A stretch of 64,000 bases of DNA, taken from positions 248,001 through 312,000 of the forward strand of contig NZ_FMYX01000005.1 of assembly GCF_900102675.1 (NCBI RefSeq), read 5' to 3'. This stretch comes from Pseudomonas guariconensis. Lineage in GTDB: Bacteria; Pseudomonadota; Gammaproteobacteria; Pseudomonadales; Pseudomonadaceae. How positions within the stretch are numbered: the stretch's first letter is position 1; every line of letters begins with the position of its first letter. The notes beneath the pieces were generated by a model. The model saw only the letters and a list, made by a program, of their open reading frames with translations, was not told the DNA's origin and searched no databases. The translations under genes and the position numbers were made by a program. Below, one piece after another: positions 17,783 to 26,254 of this stretch.

Positions 17783-18388
17783 ATGATGGAAAAAAACGAC
17801 CCCAGCGCCACCTCCAGGCCGGGCAGTACACAGGATCACCTCCACGCCATTGCCGATGAAGCCGGAGCTTTGCTCGATGATGCGAAAACCCAAGGTACCC
17901 ACCAGTACGAGCAATACCGCGACCGTGCGGCGGAGCAGCTCGACGCTCTCAAGGAAGGCGCGCGTTCGGCGGCTTCGGAGCTTGAGGGCCATGACAGCCT
18001 AGGGCTTTCCCACTATCTGAACGAGGCGGCCGCCTGCATCGGCAGCTTCGCCGAGCAGGTTCGTCATGAAAGTGCCGAAAGCCTGCTACAGCGAGGTGCA
18101 CAGCTGGCGCGGGACAATCCTGCGCTCTTTCTCGCAGGCAGCGTGGCGGTGGGATTTGCCTTGTCGCGTTTCGCCAGTGCCAGCAACCGCCACGCAACCG
18201 CCGAACCCCCTCAACCTACGACGCACGCGCGCCCTGAGCCCGATCACACCCTACCAGCCGTGCCCGATCGGGCGAGCGATGTTTCCACCCACAAACCCTA
18301 CACCCCCGTCGACCCTGTGGGGCTCGGCGCCGGAAGGCCGGTGACTGACAGCCCACTGGATCGCGATCCACTCAAAGGAGGCGAGTGA
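17783..18388 (+). CDS. Membrane-associated helical protein, first gene of an envelope/osmotic-stress type operon
   Basis: About 201 residues; ATG ATG at 17783/17786 follows GAGGA, so either could serve. The N-terminal half is charged and helical (amphipathic repeats such as YEQYRDRAAEQLDALKEGARSAASEL, described here only in part), there is one short hydrophobic segment (FLAGSVAVGFALSRFA, near residue 115) and the C-terminal tail is proline/aspartate-rich. Such proteins commonly precede YqjE- and DUF3618-type genes in pseudomonads. The stop codon overlaps the next start (TGATG), so translation is coupled. No enzymatic motif is visible. Confidence 0.75.
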   Translation: MMEKNDPSATSRPGSTQDHLHAIADEAGALLDDAKTQGTHQYEQYRDRAAEQLDALKEGARSAASELEGHDSLGLSHYLNEAAACIGSFAEQVRHESAESLLQRGAQLARDNPALFLAGSVAVGFALSRFASASNRHATAEPPQPTTHARPEPDHTLPAVPDRASDVSTHKPYTPVDPVGLGAGRPVTDSPLDRDPLKGGE

Positions 18389-18816
18389 TGAACAAGGACC
18401 CTTTGCAACACACCCCAACTGCACATTCGACGGTCGACGATCCCGTGGGCGTGACGGGCCTGCTGCGCCAATTGATGCGCGAAGTCCCGGAACTGTTCGC
18501 CAAGGAGCTGGCACTGGCCAAGGCCGAACTGCAACAGAACCTGGCCACGCTCAAGGCCGGCACGGCGGCCGTAGCGACCGGCGCGATCGTGTTGCTGGCA
18601 GGTTTTGTCATCCTCCTGCTGGCGGCGGTCTATGCCCTGGCGATGGTGCTGGAGCCGTGGCTGGCTGCGCTGATCGTGGGTGCCGTCACCGTCATCGTCG
18701 GCTTGATCATGGTGCAATCGGGCAAGAAGCAGTTCGAGCCTTCGCACCTCAGACCTGACCGTACGTTGCATGCCATGGAGCAGGACAAGGACACCTTGAA
18801 GAGGAAACTGCCATGA
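18388..18816 (+). CDS. Phage-holin-superfamily/YqjE-like membrane protein
   Basis: 142 residues with a charged N-terminus containing LMREVPELFAKELALAKAEL (the hallmark segment of the YqjE/'phage holin family' group), then two long membrane helices (about residues 58-80 and 90-108) and a basic tail. It is a small inner-membrane protein of unknown biochemical role, usually linked to ribosome-membrane or stress adaptation rather than phage lysis. ATG 18388 follows AAGGAGG and overlaps the upstream stop; its own stop overlaps the next start by four bases (ATGA). Confidence 0.8.
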   Translation: MNKDPLQHTPTAHSTVDDPVGVTGLLRQLMREVPELFAKELALAKAELQQNLATLKAGTAAVATGAIVLLAGFVILLLAAVYALAMVLEPWLAALIVGAVTVIVGLIMVQSGKKQFEPSHLRPDRTLHAMEQDKDTLKRKLP

Positions 18817-19619
18817 CCAGCACCTTCGAACGCGACGCACAAAAAGACCCCGACTTGCTCGAGCAGGAAATCAACGCCAAGCGCGAGCACATCAACGAAC
18901 TGGTCGATGCACTGGAGCAACGACTGAGCCCTGGGCAATTGGTCGACAGGCTGCTTGCCTATGGCAAAGGCAATGGTGGCGAGTTCCTGCACAACCTGGG
19001 CACCACCCTCAAGAACAACCCGGTACCTGCGACCCTGACGGTCCTTGGCCTGGCTTGGCTGGGCCTTAACCAGCACCGGCCCTTTAATCCAGGCCCTGCA
19101 TCCACAGGGCCTGGGCTGGGCGAAAAACTGGGTGATGCGGTCGATTCCGTGAAAGGTGCATTCGCCCAAGCCGCACAGACGGTGCACGATGCCAGCCACA
19201 AGGTGCGCAGCAAAGCCCACGATGCGAGGGACCGCGCCAGCGAGCTCGGCCAGGGCGCACGCGCCTCGGTGAGCGATTCTGCCCAATCCTTGGGCAGCCG
19301 CGCACATCAGATAGGCGACCAGGCCACCGCCCTGAAGGGCCAGATGGACCACCTGCTCAAGGAGCAGCCGCTGGTGCTGGCCGCGCTGGGCGTACTGCTG
19401 GGGGCGGCGCTGGGCGCTGCGCTGCCCGGCACGCGTCAGGAGGATCGACTCGTGGGGCCCAGCAGCGATCGGGTCACCGACGCGCTCAAGGCCAAGGGCG
19501 AGGGGCTCAAGGCGTCGGTGAAACATGCCGTCGACGATACCTCGGGGCAGCAGGCGCCTGGCACGGCGCGTGATGCCAAGGGGGCCGATCTTTCCGCAGG
19601 GTTGGGTTTTCCACCTTGA
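18813..19619 (+). CDS. DUF3618 domain protein
   Basis: 268 residues. The N-terminal DUF3618 signature is visible as DPDLLEQEINAKREHINELV followed by LEQRLSPGQLVDRLL. Two hydrophobic stretches (VPATLTVLGLAWLGL near 70 and PLVLAALGVLLGAALGAAL near 185) flank a long amphipathic helical region rich in Ala, Asp, Ser and His, resembling apolipoprotein-like or LEA-like repeats. Overlap with the preceding gene indicates one transcript. Function unknown; association with osmotic or envelope stress is inferred from its operon. Confidence 0.8.
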   Translation: MTSTFERDAQKDPDLLEQEINAKREHINELVDALEQRLSPGQLVDRLLAYGKGNGGEFLHNLGTTLKNNPVPATLTVLGLAWLGLNQHRPFNPGPASTGPGLGEKLGDAVDSVKGAFAQAAQTVHDASHKVRSKAHDARDRASELGQGARASVSDSAQSLGSRAHQIGDQATALKGQMDHLLKEQPLVLAALGVLLGAALGAALPGTRQEDRLVGPSSDRVTDALKAKGEGLKASVKHAVDDTSGQQAPGTARDAKGADLSAGLGFPP

Positions 19620-19634
19620 TCTGCCGGTAATGGC

Positions 19635-19667
19635 CGCCAGCCTCCGGAGCGTCCCAGGAGGCTGGCG
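19635..19667. terminator. Bidirectional hairpin between convergent operons
   Basis: CGCCAGCCTCC (19635-19645) pairs perfectly with GGAGGCTGGCG (19657-19667), an 11-base-pair stem with an 11-base loop, lying between the DUF3618 gene (+) and the SDR gene (-). There is no clear T-tract on either side, but its position fits a shared terminator. Confidence 0.6.
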
Positions 19668-19678
19668 CTACTGCATGC

Positions 19679-20434
19679 TCACCCCCAGAACGCCTGGCCG
19701 CCATCGAGCGGCAGCGTGGCGCCGGTCAGATAGCCTGCTTCGTCGCTGGCCAACCACGCGACCGTTCGGCCGATATCGTTTTCGCAATCCCCGACCCTGC
19801 GCAGCGGAATGCCCTGCAGGAACGCTTCGGCTTCTTGCGGGTGGGCTTGCATCCAGCCTTCGAGCCCTGGAGACAAGGCGTGGGGCGCGATCACATTGAC
19901 GCGTATGCCATCAGGCCCCCATTCGCATGCGGCTGCGCGGCTGAGGCAGCGGATGGCTTCCTTGGCCGCCGCATAGGCACCATAGCCGCAGGCGTCCCAG
20001 CGCACTGCGGCAGAGGAGGCCAGGTTGACCACCACGCCGCCGCCCCGCAGATACGGGTGGCATGCACGCATCAAGCGCAGGGTGGCCAGGGGGCCTGAGT
20101 CCATGCCTTGGGCGAAGGCCTCGTCGCTGACCTCCAGCAATCGGCCCAGGGGTACGATCTGGGCGTTGTTGACCAGGATGTCGATCGTGCCGAACGCTTC
20201 CAGCACCTGGGCCACGCACCGCTCGATGGCCTGCGCCTGGGTGACGTCGCAGACCACCGCCAGTGCCTCGCCACCGCGCGCGCGGATTTGCGCGCAGGTC
20301 GCTTCCAAGGGGGCCAGTGTGCGTCCTGCGACGGCCACCCGCGCGCCCTCGGCGCACAACGCCAGGGCAATGCCTTGGCCTACGCCCTGACCCCCGCCGG
20401 TGACCAGGGCTGTCTTGCCGGTAAGACGGTTCAT
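19679..20434 (-). CDS. Classical SDR-family oxidoreductase
   Basis: 251 residues: cofactor motif TGGGQGVGQGIAL at about 12-24, NNAQIVP in place of the usual NNAG, and the catalytic YAAAK in YGAYAAAKEAIRCLS near residue 152. The C-terminal YLTGATLPLDGGQAF is the standard SDR end. GGAG lies 8 bases upstream of the start. It overlaps the end of the EthD-like gene by four bases (ATGA), so the two proteins are made together, as often seen in pathways for aromatic or isoprenoid-like compounds. Substrate not inferable. Confidence 0.85.
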   Translation of the reverse strand: MNRLTGKTALVTGGGQGVGQGIALALCAEGARVAVAGRTLAPLEATCAQIRARGGEALAVVCDVTQAQAIERCVAQVLEAFGTIDILVNNAQIVPLGRLLEVSDEAFAQGMDSGPLATLRLMRACHPYLRGGGVVVNLASSAAVRWDACGYGAYAAAKEAIRCLSRAAACEWGPDGIRVNVIAPHALSPGLEGWMQAHPQEAEAFLQGIPLRRVGDCENDIGRTVAWLASDEAGYLTGATLPLDGGQAFWG

Positions 20435-21150
20435 GCGAGGAACTCCAGTGACAGGGGGTATTGGCTGGTGGGCAGTACGCCCAGCTGGTCGAAATCGATG
20501 AAGCGCTGGCAGCTGTCCATCATCAGCGCCAGGTTGTGCTGGAACTTCGCCTCATCGCCCGGCGCATCGAAGAACGCCTGCGGATCGTCCATGGCTGCCG
20601 GCGGGAAGCATTCCTCGACGATGGCCGCCAACGCGGTGGCGCCAGGGGTGAGCACCTGCACCACCAGGTTTTGCACGTACTGGAAGTTGTCCTGGGTATC
20701 GATGGCTATCGGTGTGTGGTGGTTTTGCCAGACCTCGAGCCAGGCCTCGTGGCTCAAGCGCGTCGGCCGTTGCAGGAAGGCTAGTTGCGAGAAGCCGTGG
20801 GTGCGCTGGCCGGGGCTGGCGGGGAATCGCGTGTTGCGGATGGGCACCGACTCGCAGACCAGGTACCCCGCAATGCGCGAACAGATCGCCTGCAAGGCCT
20901 CGTCGAATGGGCGGCGGAATTCGCCGACGGCGCTGTCCAGCCAGAAGCTCAGTACGGCCTGGGGCAGGGGGCCTGCCTGTGTCTGGCGCAAGCCGTTGGC
21001 GGCGCTCACGTCGGCGTCGGCCAGGTTCAGCTGCAGGTGCCGGGCGCCGAGGGTGTGCAGGCGGTCGGCGAGGGGGCCGCTCAATTGCTGGGAGAACGAA
21101 TCGAACGTGTCGTGCTCGGGTTGCCAAAGCAGGTAGATGACTTTCTGCAC
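20431..21150 (-). CDS. EthD-like (dimeric alpha-beta barrel) protein
   Basis: About 239 residues. GTG 21150 is chosen because AAGGAG lies six bases before it and the protein then starts with VQKVIYLLWQPE, matching the beta-strand that opens EthD/ferredoxin-like repeats. Two barrel-like repeats can be seen: VIYLLWQPEHDTFDSFSQQL, and RPTRLSHEAWLEVWQNHH beginning the second (typical FxxxWxxxH of EthD proteins). EthD proteins are small accessory or isomerase-like factors of degradation pathways. The gene is translationally coupled to the SDR gene that follows. Precise role unknown. Confidence 0.7.
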   Translation of the reverse strand: MQKVIYLLWQPEHDTFDSFSQQLSGPLADRLHTLGARHLQLNLADADVSAANGLRQTQAGPLPQAVLSFWLDSAVGEFRRPFDEALQAICSRIAGYLVCESVPIRNTRFPASPGQRTHGFSQLAFLQRPTRLSHEAWLEVWQNHHTPIAIDTQDNFQYVQNLVVQVLTPGATALAAIVEECFPPAAMDDPQAFFDAPGDEAKFQHNLALMMDSCQRFIDFDQLGVLPTSQYPLSLEFLA

Positions 21151-21375
21151 GGAGCGCTCCTTGACACAAGGCATGGTTGAGAGATGACCGTGACCATGGT
21201 TGATCGCCGTCGCTGCAGAGGAATCCTCCAAACGGACTATCCCGCGCCGATGAGCAGGCTCGCCTTACTTGTTGCCGGGCGATCTTTGCCTATGCTGCGT
21301 AGCGAGGGGCTGTATGAAATGTATTCGCGCAAAGGCCAGACAAGGCGAAACCAACACGTCACGAGGGTCGATACC

Positions 21376-21717
21376 ATGTATTACGTGCAACGCGATGCCG
21401 CAGGCCAACTGCTGCGGGTCGAAGCCGCTCCTTACGCCGAGTACACGGAGATACTCCCCGCCGACCATGGCGAAATCCAGGCCTGGTTCGCGGACGATGT
21501 GGTGGAAAACAGCCTTCGCCAGCTCAAGCAGAGTGACCTGGACATGATCCGTGTGCTCGAAGACCTGATCGACGTGCTGACCACCAAGGGCGTGATCAGC
21601 ATCACCGACCTGCCGCCGGATGCTCAGTCCAAACTGCTCAACCGCTCTTCGGCGCGCAAGGCGCTCGGCAGCCTGAACAACCTGATCGAGGAAGACGAGG
21701 GCGGTGGTCTGATCTGA
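21376..21717 (+). CDS. Conserved small cytoplasmic protein (often labelled 'tryptophan synthase beta-like')
   Basis: 113 residues with start 21376 (MYYVQRDAAGQLLRVEA) after GAGGG. The sequence is acidic and helical, with a conserved core SDLDMIRVLEDLIDVL and a C-terminal ALGSLNNLIEEDEG. I recognise it as a pseudomonad-conserved family that databases sometimes call 'tryptophan synthase subunit beta-like'; no PLP lysine motif or TrpB fold is present, so that name is misleading. It converges on lapD with 28 bases between the stops. Confidence 0.72.
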   Translation: MYYVQRDAAGQLLRVEAAPYAEYTEILPADHGEIQAWFADDVVENSLRQLKQSDLDMIRVLEDLIDVLTTKGVISITDLPPDAQSKLLNRSSARKALGSLNNLIEEDEGGGLI

Positions 21718-21745
21718 CCCCGTCCGGGGGGCGGCAGCGCTGACG

Positions 21746-23692
21746 TCAGCGCCAGGGCACAGGCTCGCCCACCCGCCGCCCTTGCATCCCTTGCACGCCC
21801 ATTTCGCGCAGAACGTTCGATTCCCCTTCGGACTCCACCCGCTCGGCAATCAGCGGCAGGTCGATGCTGTGCGCTGCCCGTTGAATGGCTTCGATGAACA
21901 GGCGTTTATGCTGCTCCTGATCGATGTGGCGAATGTAGCTACCATCGATCTTCAAGTAGGCAAGTCCCAGGTTTTCCAGGTTACCGATCATGCTGAAGCG
22001 CCCGCCGAAGCGCTGCAGCGCCAGGCCAACGCCCAACTCGCGCAGGCGTCGGGTCAAGTGCTCGAGCGAGGCCTGCCGGGGCAGTTGCTCTTCGCCGATT
22101 TCCAGGGTCAAGCGTGCGGCCAATGCGCGATGATGGCCGAGCTTTTCGTAGACCTGGCGCATTGCGCCGTCATCGGCCAGGGTGGCGGCCGAGAGGTTCA
22201 GTGCCAGGGAGGCATCGTGGCCTTCCAGATGCCTGAGGACCTTATCCAGCATCAACAGGTCCAGGCGCGGCATCCAACCGAAACGTTCGAGCCACGGCAG
22301 GAAGCGACCCGCCGCCAACGGCTCGCCCTGATCATCGTGCAGACGGGAAATGACCTTGTAATGCAGGATCCGGCTCGGCACCTGGCAATCGACCACCGGC
22401 TGGAAGAACAGCTCGAACAGCCCCCGGTCCAGGGCCCGGTCGAGCCGCGAGTGCCAGGCATTTTGACTGTCGGGTGCCTGTGTCGCGGCGCTGCGTTCCA
22501 GGCACACCCAGCTCGGTGCTCCCTGGTGCTCGGCGCGCGCCAGGGCTTCATCGGCCAGCTTGAGCAGTGCGTCGGGCTGATCGCCTGGCGTGTAGGGGGC
22601 AAGGCCCATGCGGGCCACCGGGCTGACATCGCTGGCCTCGGTCTGGTGCAGGCTGTGCAAGGCCTGCTCCAATGCCTGGGCCAGGTGTACGGCTTGCTCG
22701 GAGTCCAGGCCAGGGGCCAGCACGGCGAACTCGCCGCCACGGCTGCGCGCGATCAGGTCGCGGGTCTGGGGATGGGAGGCGCAAGCGCGGCGTAGCTGTT
22801 CGGCCACCGCCTGGATCAACTGATCGGTACGTTGCCCGCCCAGGCGCGCGTTGAGGCCGGCCAGGTCCTGAATGCGCAGCAGCAGCAGGTAGCCAGCCCG
22901 GGCGTCCTCGACGTTGCTGACTTGGTCGTTGAGCTGCATCTGGAAGTAACGCCGGTTGGCCAGGCCAGTGAGGCTGTCCTGATACGATTCGGCACGCAGC
23001 TGCTCGCTGCGCTCGGCCTGTTCGTGGAACAGCGCCTTGAGCTTCTCGACCATCTGGTTCATGGCCTGGACGACGCGGCGCAGTTCGGGCGTGCGGGGAA
23101 GATCCGGAAGGCTGAGGAATTCCCGGCGGGCGATGGCATGGGACTGGGCAACCATGTAATCGAGCGGGCGCAATTGGCGGCGCAGCAGCAAGGCGCCCAG
23201 CACGGCGCTCAAGGCCCCGCACAGCAGCAGCCAGCCCAGGCTGCCCAAGGCGCCTTGCCAGAGCTTGGCCAGGGCGAACATCGGGTGGCTGACCACCTCG
23301 ACCCGTGCCGCCTGCTGCCAGCCGCGGCTGACGATGGCGTCCGCGCCGGCGGCCTGCAATCCCGCCAGGCGAATGAACCAGGCGGGCACGCCATTGCTGT
23401 CGGGTTCGGCGTGGCGCTCCACGAGCACGGCGTTGGAGGCCAGGTCGATGACCTTGATGCTGGCGTAGTACCCGCTGTCGAACAGCGAGCTCACCATCAG
23501 CTCGACCATGGCTGGATCGTCGATGTTCGGCGTCAGCGACAGGGCCAATGCAGTGGCACCGTCCTGGGCATGCGAGCGCAGCTGGTTCACGTACTGGCTA
23601 CGCGAGCTTTCCAGGCTGACCATGAAGCTGCCGGTGAAGGCAACCACCAGGAACAGGCAAATGGCGAACAGCAATTGTTTGAACAGTGACAT
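21746..23692 (-). CDS. lapD: LapD, inside-out c-di-GMP receptor with degenerate GGDEF-EAL
   Basis: 648 residues, the length of P. fluorescens LapD. Layout: TM1 (about 6-26), periplasmic output domain with the LapG-binding GWxQ motif (G124-W125-Q126-Q127), TM2 (about 150-170), HAMP (about 170-225), a GGDEF domain whose signature is RGGEF (318-322) and an EAL domain with KVISRL (446-451) instead of ExLxR. Both catalytic motifs are degenerate, as in authentic LapD, so it binds c-di-GMP and relays the state outward by sequestering LapG. AAGGAG precedes ATG 23692, and lapG ends nine bases upstream, so the two are co-transcribed. Confidence 0.93.
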   Translation of the reverse strand: MSLFKQLLFAICLFLVVAFTGSFMVSLESSRSQYVNQLRSHAQDGATALALSLTPNIDDPAMVELMVSSLFDSGYYASIKVIDLASNAVLVERHAEPDSNGVPAWFIRLAGLQAAGADAIVSRGWQQAARVEVVSHPMFALAKLWQGALGSLGWLLLCGALSAVLGALLLRRQLRPLDYMVAQSHAIARREFLSLPDLPRTPELRRVVQAMNQMVEKLKALFHEQAERSEQLRAESYQDSLTGLANRRYFQMQLNDQVSNVEDARAGYLLLLRIQDLAGLNARLGGQRTDQLIQAVAEQLRRACASHPQTRDLIARSRGGEFAVLAPGLDSEQAVHLAQALEQALHSLHQTEASDVSPVARMGLAPYTPGDQPDALLKLADEALARAEHQGAPSWVCLERSAATQAPDSQNAWHSRLDRALDRGLFELFFQPVVDCQVPSRILHYKVISRLHDDQGEPLAAGRFLPWLERFGWMPRLDLLMLDKVLRHLEGHDASLALNLSAATLADDGAMRQVYEKLGHHRALAARLTLEIGEEQLPRQASLEHLTRRLRELGVGLALQRFGGRFSMIGNLENLGLAYLKIDGSYIRHIDQEQHKRLFIEAIQRAAHSIDLPLIAERVESEGESNVLREMGVQGMQGRRVGEPVPWR

Positions 23693-23701
23693 CTGCGCTC
23701 C

Positions 23702-24394
23702 TTAGTAGACCGGTTCGGCCGGGAAGCCTTCGGCCTGCATCTTTTTCAGCACGTCCTGCCAGCGCGACAGCCGTTTGGTATCGCCGACTTTCTTGTTCCC
23801 CGAGGCGCCGGTCAGCCAGAGACCCTCACCGTTGAAGGCGTAGACCGGCAACAGGTCGGTGCGCTCGCCCGCCGGCTTGATCGCGTCCATCAGGCTGTCG
23901 AGCACCAGCGGCTGGGCCTGTGGGGTCGAATAATAGGTCAGGACCATGTGCGCCCGATTCTGGCGCAGGGCCTTGACATAGGTGATACGTAGCTTCTCGC
24001 TGGGGATGCCCATGCGCCGCAGGCTGAAGTACTTGGCGATAGCGTAGTCCTCGCAATCGCCTGCGCCCTTGATCAGTGACTGGATCGGTGTGGCCCAGTA
24101 ATCGATGTCGCGCCACAGGTCGATGTCTTCGACGTAGCGCAACTGCTGGTTGAAGAAGAGATTGACCTGCCGCAGCCGTTCCAGCTCGCTGCCTTGTTGC
24201 TGGGTGGCGAGCAGCTGCTGCCAGGCATCGATGCGCGCCTGGCCTGGGCCCAGAGGGCCATAGAGGGCCTGGGCCCGTCGGCTGATCTGCGAGAAATCCC
24301 AATCGGCGCGCAGGCTGCCCAGCAGCACAAGCGCCAACAGGACGGCGAGGCCGAGGCGCCACACGACGGTTTCGAGCATCCTGGGTTTCGCCAC
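23702..24394 (-). CDS. lapG: LapG, periplasmic cysteine protease controlling adhesin release
   Basis: 230 residues of the bacterial transglutaminase-like cysteine protease family. An N-terminal hydrophobic segment (about 13-28) directs it to the periplasm. The catalytic triad is visible as C114 in GDCEDYAIAKY, H149 in RAHMVLTYY and D166 in VLDSL, and the acidic residues around C114 (D113, E115, D116) fit the calcium site known for LapG. It cleaves the N-terminus of large retention-module adhesins unless held by c-di-GMP-bound LapD. The lapD gene follows nine bases after the stop. Confidence 0.92.
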   Translation of the reverse strand: MAKPRMLETVVWRLGLAVLLALVLLGSLRADWDFSQISRRAQALYGPLGPGQARIDAWQQLLATQQQGSELERLRQVNLFFNQQLRYVEDIDLWRDIDYWATPIQSLIKGAGDCEDYAIAKYFSLRRMGIPSEKLRITYVKALRQNRAHMVLTYYSTPQAQPLVLDSLMDAIKPAGERTDLLPVYAFNGEGLWLTGASGNKKVGDTKRLSRWQDVLKKMQAEGFPAEPVY

Positions 24395-24524
24395 TGCTAA
24401 GGCCTATTGAGTACCGATCCTTGACAACCGTGGTGCTGTCGTCCGGGAAAAGCGCAGGGCACGTCACTGCCCGGCGACAACGAGCAGTGTAGATGATCGG
24501 CGCCCAGCTATGGCCATGCGCCAG

Positions 24525-24695
24525 CTATGCAATGAAATCCGATTCGGCGGGCGGCTCTGCCCGGGCATCCTGCTGGATCGTGCCATGCACGGCAATGCCA
24601 CACACACCGCACAAGCCAACGCTGGCGAGCACGATGTCGCCCAGGATCATGCCGACGATCAACAGCAGCAGGCTGGCGCGAAAGAGGGTGGTCAT
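24525..24695 (-). CDS. Small membrane protein (56 aa), unknown function
   Basis: Start ATG 24695 is set by GGAGG five bases upstream. The product has a hydrophobic core of about 32 residues (ASLLLLIVGMILGDIVLASV followed by GLCGVCGIAV), long enough for one or two membrane helices, with a CGVC pair, and a short polar C-terminal tail. Nothing recognisable beyond membrane location. It is upstream of lapG on the same strand (130-base gap) and divergent from the TPR gene. Confidence 0.55.
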   Translation of the reverse strand: MTTLFRASLLLLIVGMILGDIVLASVGLCGVCGIAVHGTIQQDARAEPPAESDFIA

Positions 24696-25051
24696 GACTG
24701 CCTCCATGGCAATTGACGTGGGGATGGTGCTAACCATAACGCCTTTGGATCCCAGGATGCAGCCTGGTTTTTGGCAGACGGCAGGCTTTCCATCGGAATT
24801 GGCCGATTGGTCCTGTCCGCGTGCTCGGCCCTGATGGCCGCTGGCCGTTGCAGGGCTGGAAACCTCATCCCGACCGAGGCCAGCCTTGGGGGAGGCGAAA
24901 GCGGCGGATCAGGCCGGGCGACGCGGAACTTCAAGCGGCGGGCCCGGTCGATAGCATCCCTTGCCTTCCGAACAAGGGCCCAGCCAACCTGGACGGCTGC
25001 AAACCTGCCCATCGTGTGGCAGTCCACCCGGTCTTGTCGAGTTCGTTTCCG
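24696..25051. promoter_or_regulatory. Divergent intergenic region with a possible AlgU-type promoter
   Basis: A 356-base gap between the small membrane protein (-) and the TPR protein (+). GAACTT at 24926-24931 followed after 16 bases by TCGATA (24948-24953) resembles an extracytoplasmic-stress (AlgU) promoter pointing toward the TPR gene, about 100 bases from its start. No hairpin or repeat stood out, and open frames through it look non-coding. Confidence 0.3.
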
Positions 25052-25513
25052 ATGCCAAGCACGCCTGTATGGTTGGCTTTATGCCTGTGTCTGACGGTGG
25101 TCGTATCCCAGTGTGCCATGGCTGGCGGCCGTGCCACTCAAGCCCGTAGCAACAACGCCTCCACCGCGTTGATCGAAGCCGCCTCGCAGCAATATGCAGA
25201 AGGTCATCTGGACCAGGCGGCGGCGACATTGGAACGCGCGCTGCACATACAGCCGAACAATCCCGCCACCTTGCATTACCTGGGTGTGTTGCGCCTGCAG
25301 CAGGGGCAATACCAGCAGGCCGAGACGCTGGCGGCCCGCTCCAACCTTCGTGTCGGCGCCAATCGTGCGCTGTACGCTCGCAATCTTCAGCTGATAACGG
25401 CGGCCCGCAACGCTCAGCGCTCAGGTGCAATGCCTGCGGCGATCAAGGACTCCGAGCGGGCCGGCGGCGATGCCAGCGGCATGATCACCGCCGAACAACT
25501 CATCCGCTACTGA
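25052..25513 (+). CDS. Exported tetratricopeptide-repeat protein
   Basis: 153 residues starting at ATG 25052, which begins a signal peptide (STPVWLALCLCLTVVVSQCAMA, described from residue 3; cleavage probable after AMA). At least one clear TPR unit follows: AASQQYAEGHLDQAAATLER and LHIQPNNPATLHYLGVLRLQ, then GQYQQAETLAARS opening a second. The C-terminus is a low-complexity polar region. The frame is open upstream, but those residues are not protein-like. No good SD was found. Probably a periplasmic adaptor of unknown partner. Confidence 0.7.
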   Translation: MPSTPVWLALCLCLTVVVSQCAMAGGRATQARSNNASTALIEAASQQYAEGHLDQAAATLERALHIQPNNPATLHYLGVLRLQQGQYQQAETLAARSNLRVGANRALYARNLQLITAARNAQRSGAMPAAIKDSERAGGDASGMITAEQLIRY

Positions 25514-25527
25514 CCCCGGCAGGGCGC

Positions 25528-25974
25528 CTAGGCCTCACGGGCAAAGCACAGCACCTTGCTCGTCATGCGCTGCAAGGTTTCGCCCCGCTGGTTGGACGTG
25601 ATGCATTCGACCACCACCATGCCGCGGTCGCGGCGCGTGCGCGAGGGCGTGATGCTCACGATGGTGCTCTGCACACGCAGCCGGTCGCCTGCTCGGGTGG
25701 GCTGCGGCCAGGAAACCTCGGCAGTGGCACCGATCACGCCGCGGGCCAGGGGCAGGCTGCTCACCAACAGTTTCATGGTCAGCGCACTGGTCTGCCAGCC
25801 GCTGGCGGCCAACCCTTCGAAGAACGTGTCCTTGGCAAGGCTTTCGTCCAGGTGAAACGGCTGCGGATCGTACTCACGGGCAAAGCGAATGATCTGTTCA
25901 ACATCCAGGCAATGCTCACCGCTGGTGAAGGTATCACCTACGGCCAGGTCCTCCAGATAGATCGGGTCGGTCAT
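25528..25974 (-). CDS. MaoC-family (hot-dog) dehydratase-like protein
   Basis: 148 residues; ATG 25974 is preceded by AGGAG at six bases. The sequence shows the MaoC/R-hydratase pattern: an N-terminal LEDLAVGDTFTSGEH, then the hydratase motif region FAREYDPQPFHLDESLAKDTFFEGLAASGW with catalytic Asp and His (D-x4-H, in DPQPFH). This suggests (R)-specific enoyl-CoA hydratase activity, although the family also includes non-catalytic acyl-binding members. It is divergent from the malate dehydrogenase gene. No beta-oxidation genes are adjacent, so the substrate is open. Confidence 0.8.
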   Translation of the reverse strand: MTDPIYLEDLAVGDTFTSGEHCLDVEQIIRFAREYDPQPFHLDESLAKDTFFEGLAASGWQTSALTMKLLVSSLPLARGVIGATAEVSWPQPTRAGDRLRVQSTIVSITPSRTRRDRGMVVVECITSNQRGETLQRMTSKVLCFAREA

Positions 25975-26254
25975 GTCAGGCTCCTCACGGGGCAGAGGCC
26001 GGGAGCGGCACGCTGCGCTCGGCCCATCAAACGCGATAGTGGGGCCTTGTTCAAGTAGGCCGACACTTGTAGCCAGAGGTCGCGGCGCTGGAAAGCGCCA
26101 AGCGAAACCTTGACCTGACTCGAAGTCCACTCTCGCTGTCGACAACACCCCAGGCGGCCTTGCGTCGTGAAAGCACTGCGAGGCCTTCGCCAGGGCCGAT
26201 ACTGCTGGTATCGGCGGCGTCTGGCTGGTGGCGCGGGCCGCGAGGAGGTGTGAG

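Noticed and set aside
21376..21717. Tryptophan synthase beta assignment
   Set aside because: Length (113 residues) and lack of the PLP lysine motif rule out TrpB; it is only a database label for this family.
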